Positions 63,736 through 64,000 of a stretch of 64,000 nucleotides of DNA are shown here, one piece after another. Every line of letters starts with the position of its first letter. Within the stretch, counting starts at the first letter, position 1. This stretch comes from Casuarius casuarius (lineage: Eukaryota; Chordata; Aves; Casuariiformes; Casuariidae), in NCBI GenBank assembly GCA_003342895.1, contig PTFA01000035.1:2376837-2440836 (forward strand), given 5' to 3'. Under the pieces are notes generated by a model, which was not told the origin of the DNA, searched no databases, and saw nothing but the letters and a program-made list of their open reading frames with translations. The translations under genes were made by a program, and so were the position numbers.

Positions 63736-63866
63736 GCTGGTTGTACAAGCTGCTGATAAAGGAAATCCCAGACTTTCTGCTACAAGTATTGTGAAGATAC
63801 AAGTGGTGGATGTTAATGACAATGCTCCAATTGTCCAACCACTAGGCAAAGTGGAAGTTCCAGAGA
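63736..63866 (+). CDS. DCHS2: DCHS2 exon, window exon 16 (R16 end, R17 start)
   Basis: This exon of 131 nt is phase 2 in (ATTGTAG) and phase 1 out (GAG A|GTAAGT). It encodes LVVQAADKGNPRLSATSIVK, then the canonical linker DVNDNAPIV and the start of R17 (KVEVPE). The reading frame continues beyond the window; no stop or membrane segment is reached, so further exons must follow. Confidence 0.93.
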
Positions 63867-64000
63867 GTAAGTGTGATTGTACAGTTAAGTGTTACTAGGA
63901 CTAGATTTGTCAGACCATAGTACTGCTTTTGGTGACTCATGTAATCAAGAGGTTACAGTAGAAAGCTTTATCAGTCATATTAATTTTGAAATACTGAAGT
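63867..64000 (+). other. DCHS2: DCHS2 intron 16 (5' part)
   Basis: The sequence after the GTAAGT donor is AT-rich and closed by stops in all forward frames. It is the beginning of an intron that continues past the window. Confidence 0.8.

Noticed and set aside
2346..63866. Identification as FAT4, DCHS1, CDH23 or PCDH15 instead of DCHS2
   Set aside because: FAT4 and DCHS1 are organised around a few very large EC exons, and CDH23 has many small exons with strongly canonical linkers throughout. The repeat sequences here, notably R8-R9 and R12-R14, match what I recall of DCHS2, including the degenerate linkers. A database search would settle it; I put DCHS2 at about 0.85.
1..64000. tRNA, rRNA, CRISPR or bacterial-type systems
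   Set aside because: No cloverleaf-like box pairs, spaced direct-repeat arrays or operon structure were seen; the window is vertebrate gene sequence.

Overview
The window looks like a piece of a bird nuclear chromosome. It is AT-rich and mostly intronic, with GT-AG introns from 246 bp to 13.7 kb. It carries CR1 retrotransposon fragments of the avian type, including a 3' end with the usual 8-bp terminal repeat. There are no bacterial operons, no RNA genes that I recognise, no CRISPR arrays and no insertion sequences.

One gene runs across the whole window on the + strand and extends past both ends: a giant cadherin that I identify as DCHS2 (dachsous cadherin-related 2, also called protocadherin-23). 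I assembled 16 consecutive internal exons: 2346-2537, 12896-13127, 26859-27095, 28505-29524, 30951-31138, 31935-32034, 38224-38381, 39604-40441, 41541-41780, 47899-48033, 48280-48489, 49744-50601, 56738-56848, 59393-59604, 61097-61248 and 63736-63866. All junctions are GT-AG, all phases agree, and the joined 5,014 nt is open throughout (about 1,671 residues). The start codon, signal peptide, membrane segment and cytoplasmic tail all lie outside the window.

The joined product is a run of extracellular cadherin (EC) repeats. I number them R1-R17 within this window: R2-R16 are complete, R1 is a C-terminal part and R17 is only a beginning. Most repeats show the calcium-binding signatures (xED/PEN, DxD, LDRE, DxNDNxP). 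The most interesting feature is that four linkers (R2/R3, R4/R5, R7/R8, R14/R15) appear to have lost the calcium site as a unit: LDRE and DxNDN are missing from the repeat before the linker, and DxD is missing from the repeat after it. This predicts four calcium-free, probably flexible or bent joints in an otherwise rigid rod.

Layout: 1-2345 is upstream intron with a CR1 fragment. From 2346 to 27095 there are three small exons separated by introns of 10.4 and 13.7 kb. From 27096 to 50601 the exons are denser, including three large ones that each cover several EC repeats. From 50602 to 64000 there are four small exons in introns of 1.5-6.1 kb. Other content is three CR1 remnants, short tandem duplications, homopolymer tracts, and an exon-like open stretch on the opposite strand in the first full intron (10020-10263) that I cannot assign.
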